Shown: one piece after another, positions 6,072-6,514 of the stretch
How the letters are laid out: each line of letters starts with the position of its first letter
How positions within the stretch are numbered: position 1 is the stretch's first letter
Assembly (NCBI GenBank): GCA_938003565.1
Contig: CALKYB010000168.1
Coordinates: forward strand, 1-6,514
Length of the DNA: 6,514 bases
DNA from: an uncultured bacterium
GTDB lineage: Bacteria > Bdellovibrionota_C > UBA2361 > SZUA-149 > CALKYB01
Reading direction: 5' to 3'
The notes under the pieces: generated by a model
The model's database searches: none
The model's input: only the letters and a program-made list of their open reading frames with translations
What the model was told of the DNA's origin: nothing
Made by a program: the position numbers and the translations under genes

Positions 6072-6514
6072 CACCTAATAAATCAATTTCTACCTAGGCT
6101 AAAAGAAAAAAAACGTTTCCTCGAACAGTCATTCTGAGTCCTATTTGAACTCAACTAGGCTCACTGATAAAGTAGCCCGAGGTGCGCTTAAAGATGTTAA
6201 GAAAAGTTTAGGATAAAATCACCCAGAGTTCGTAGATTTAGCAATTAACTCTAGGCCCAGCTCTAATTCCGAGAAGCTAGCCGTTTTGACAATAGCTTGC
6301 AAGAAGCAGATGGGACAAATTATTGTTTGAAAACACGACTTTTCCGTTCAGAGATCCTTAGTGTTTCATTTTGCCCGATAAATTTGTGGTATCGGGCAAT
6401 TTGCGCAGAATCAAGATGATTTCGTTCTGAGGGTTGCTCTAAGACAACAAGATCCTATTTCGTCAGTAGAATTAGTTTCCTTGGAATGGACTTCGTTTGT
6501 AGTATATCTTTTTT
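6072..6514. other. Stretch without a convincing gene
   Basis: About 440 bases hold no ORF of normal gene quality on either strand. Two short open stretches on the plus strand look faintly protein-like but lack start codons and ribosome-binding sites. One ends at the TAA near 6213 with a lysine-rich helix (VARGALKDVKKSLG). The other is open from 6382 to the window edge. Both are short enough to be chance or decayed coding sequence. The region also has an 8-base A run near 6107-6114 and the inverted repeat at 6371-6399. It reads as eroded transfer-region DNA or the upstream region of a gene beyond the window. Confidence 0.5.
6371..6399. repeat. Perfect 10-bp inverted repeat with 9-base loop
   Basis: TTGCCCGATA (6371-6380) and TATCGGGCAA (6390-6399) are exact reverse complements around AATTTGTGG. 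On the plus strand the stem is followed by only three Ts before GCGC, and on the minus strand by no T run, so it is a poor intrinsic terminator. It could be a weak terminator for the cargo operon, a protein-binding dyad, or part of a transfer-origin-like site. The sequence does not decide between these. Confidence 0.6.

Noticed and set aside
6220..6275. Short inverted repeats such as AGAGTT/AACTCT in the tail
   Set aside because: Six-base arms with long loops are expected by chance in a stretch of this size and lie near no gene.

Overview
The window is a piece of a conjugative plasmid or integrative conjugative element that carries anti-phage or toxin-antitoxin cargo. No rRNA, tRNA, integrase, transposase or housekeeping locus is visible, so the host cannot be named. 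It is bacterial and moderately AT-rich. Shine-Dalgarno-like sites are present in front of some genes and missing in front of others. The transfer genes are richer in G+C than the cargo, and the tetranucleotide CTAG is unusually common in them. The relaxase/coupling-protein pair is of a kind common in proteobacteria but also found elsewhere, so I do not assign a phylum.

Layout: (1) Positions 2-3264 hold two plus-strand transfer genes that overlap by one base (TAATG). The first is the C-terminal RecD-like helicase part of a large conjugative relaxase, whose 5' end lies outside the window. The second is a complete VirD4/TraD-type coupling protein. (2) Positions 3310-4188, minus strand, hold a 290-292 residue protein with a HEPN-like C-terminus, a candidate abortive-infection RNase. 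It converges on the coupling-protein gene and diverges from the next operon. (3) Positions 4189-4382 are a very AT-rich divergent control region with a discontinuous inverted repeat and a plausible sigma70 promoter. (4) Positions 4383-5931 hold a two-gene, overlapping operon: a DprA-like Rossmann (SLOG) protein, then a type I phosphoribosyltransferase. This pairing matches the ShosTA toxin-antitoxin/anti-phage architecture. (5) Positions 5932-6514 hold no convincing full gene. They do contain a decayed fragment of a second coupling protein, overlapped in another frame by a possible 42-residue membrane peptide, and a perfect 10-bp inverted repeat.

How it fits together: the relaxase nicks and unwinds element DNA, and the coupling protein delivers the complex to the type IV secretion channel. 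The HEPN gene and the DprA-PRTase operon look like defence or stabilisation cargo placed directly after the coupling-protein gene. The coupling-protein fragment on the far side of this cargo suggests that the cargo sits at an old recombination junction between two transfer backbones. I regard the combination of HEPN gene, shared control region, DprA-PRTase pair and coupling-protein scar as the part most worth following up. The DprA-PRTase pairing itself resembles a described system; the HEPN partner and the small overprinted ORF are the less familiar pieces.
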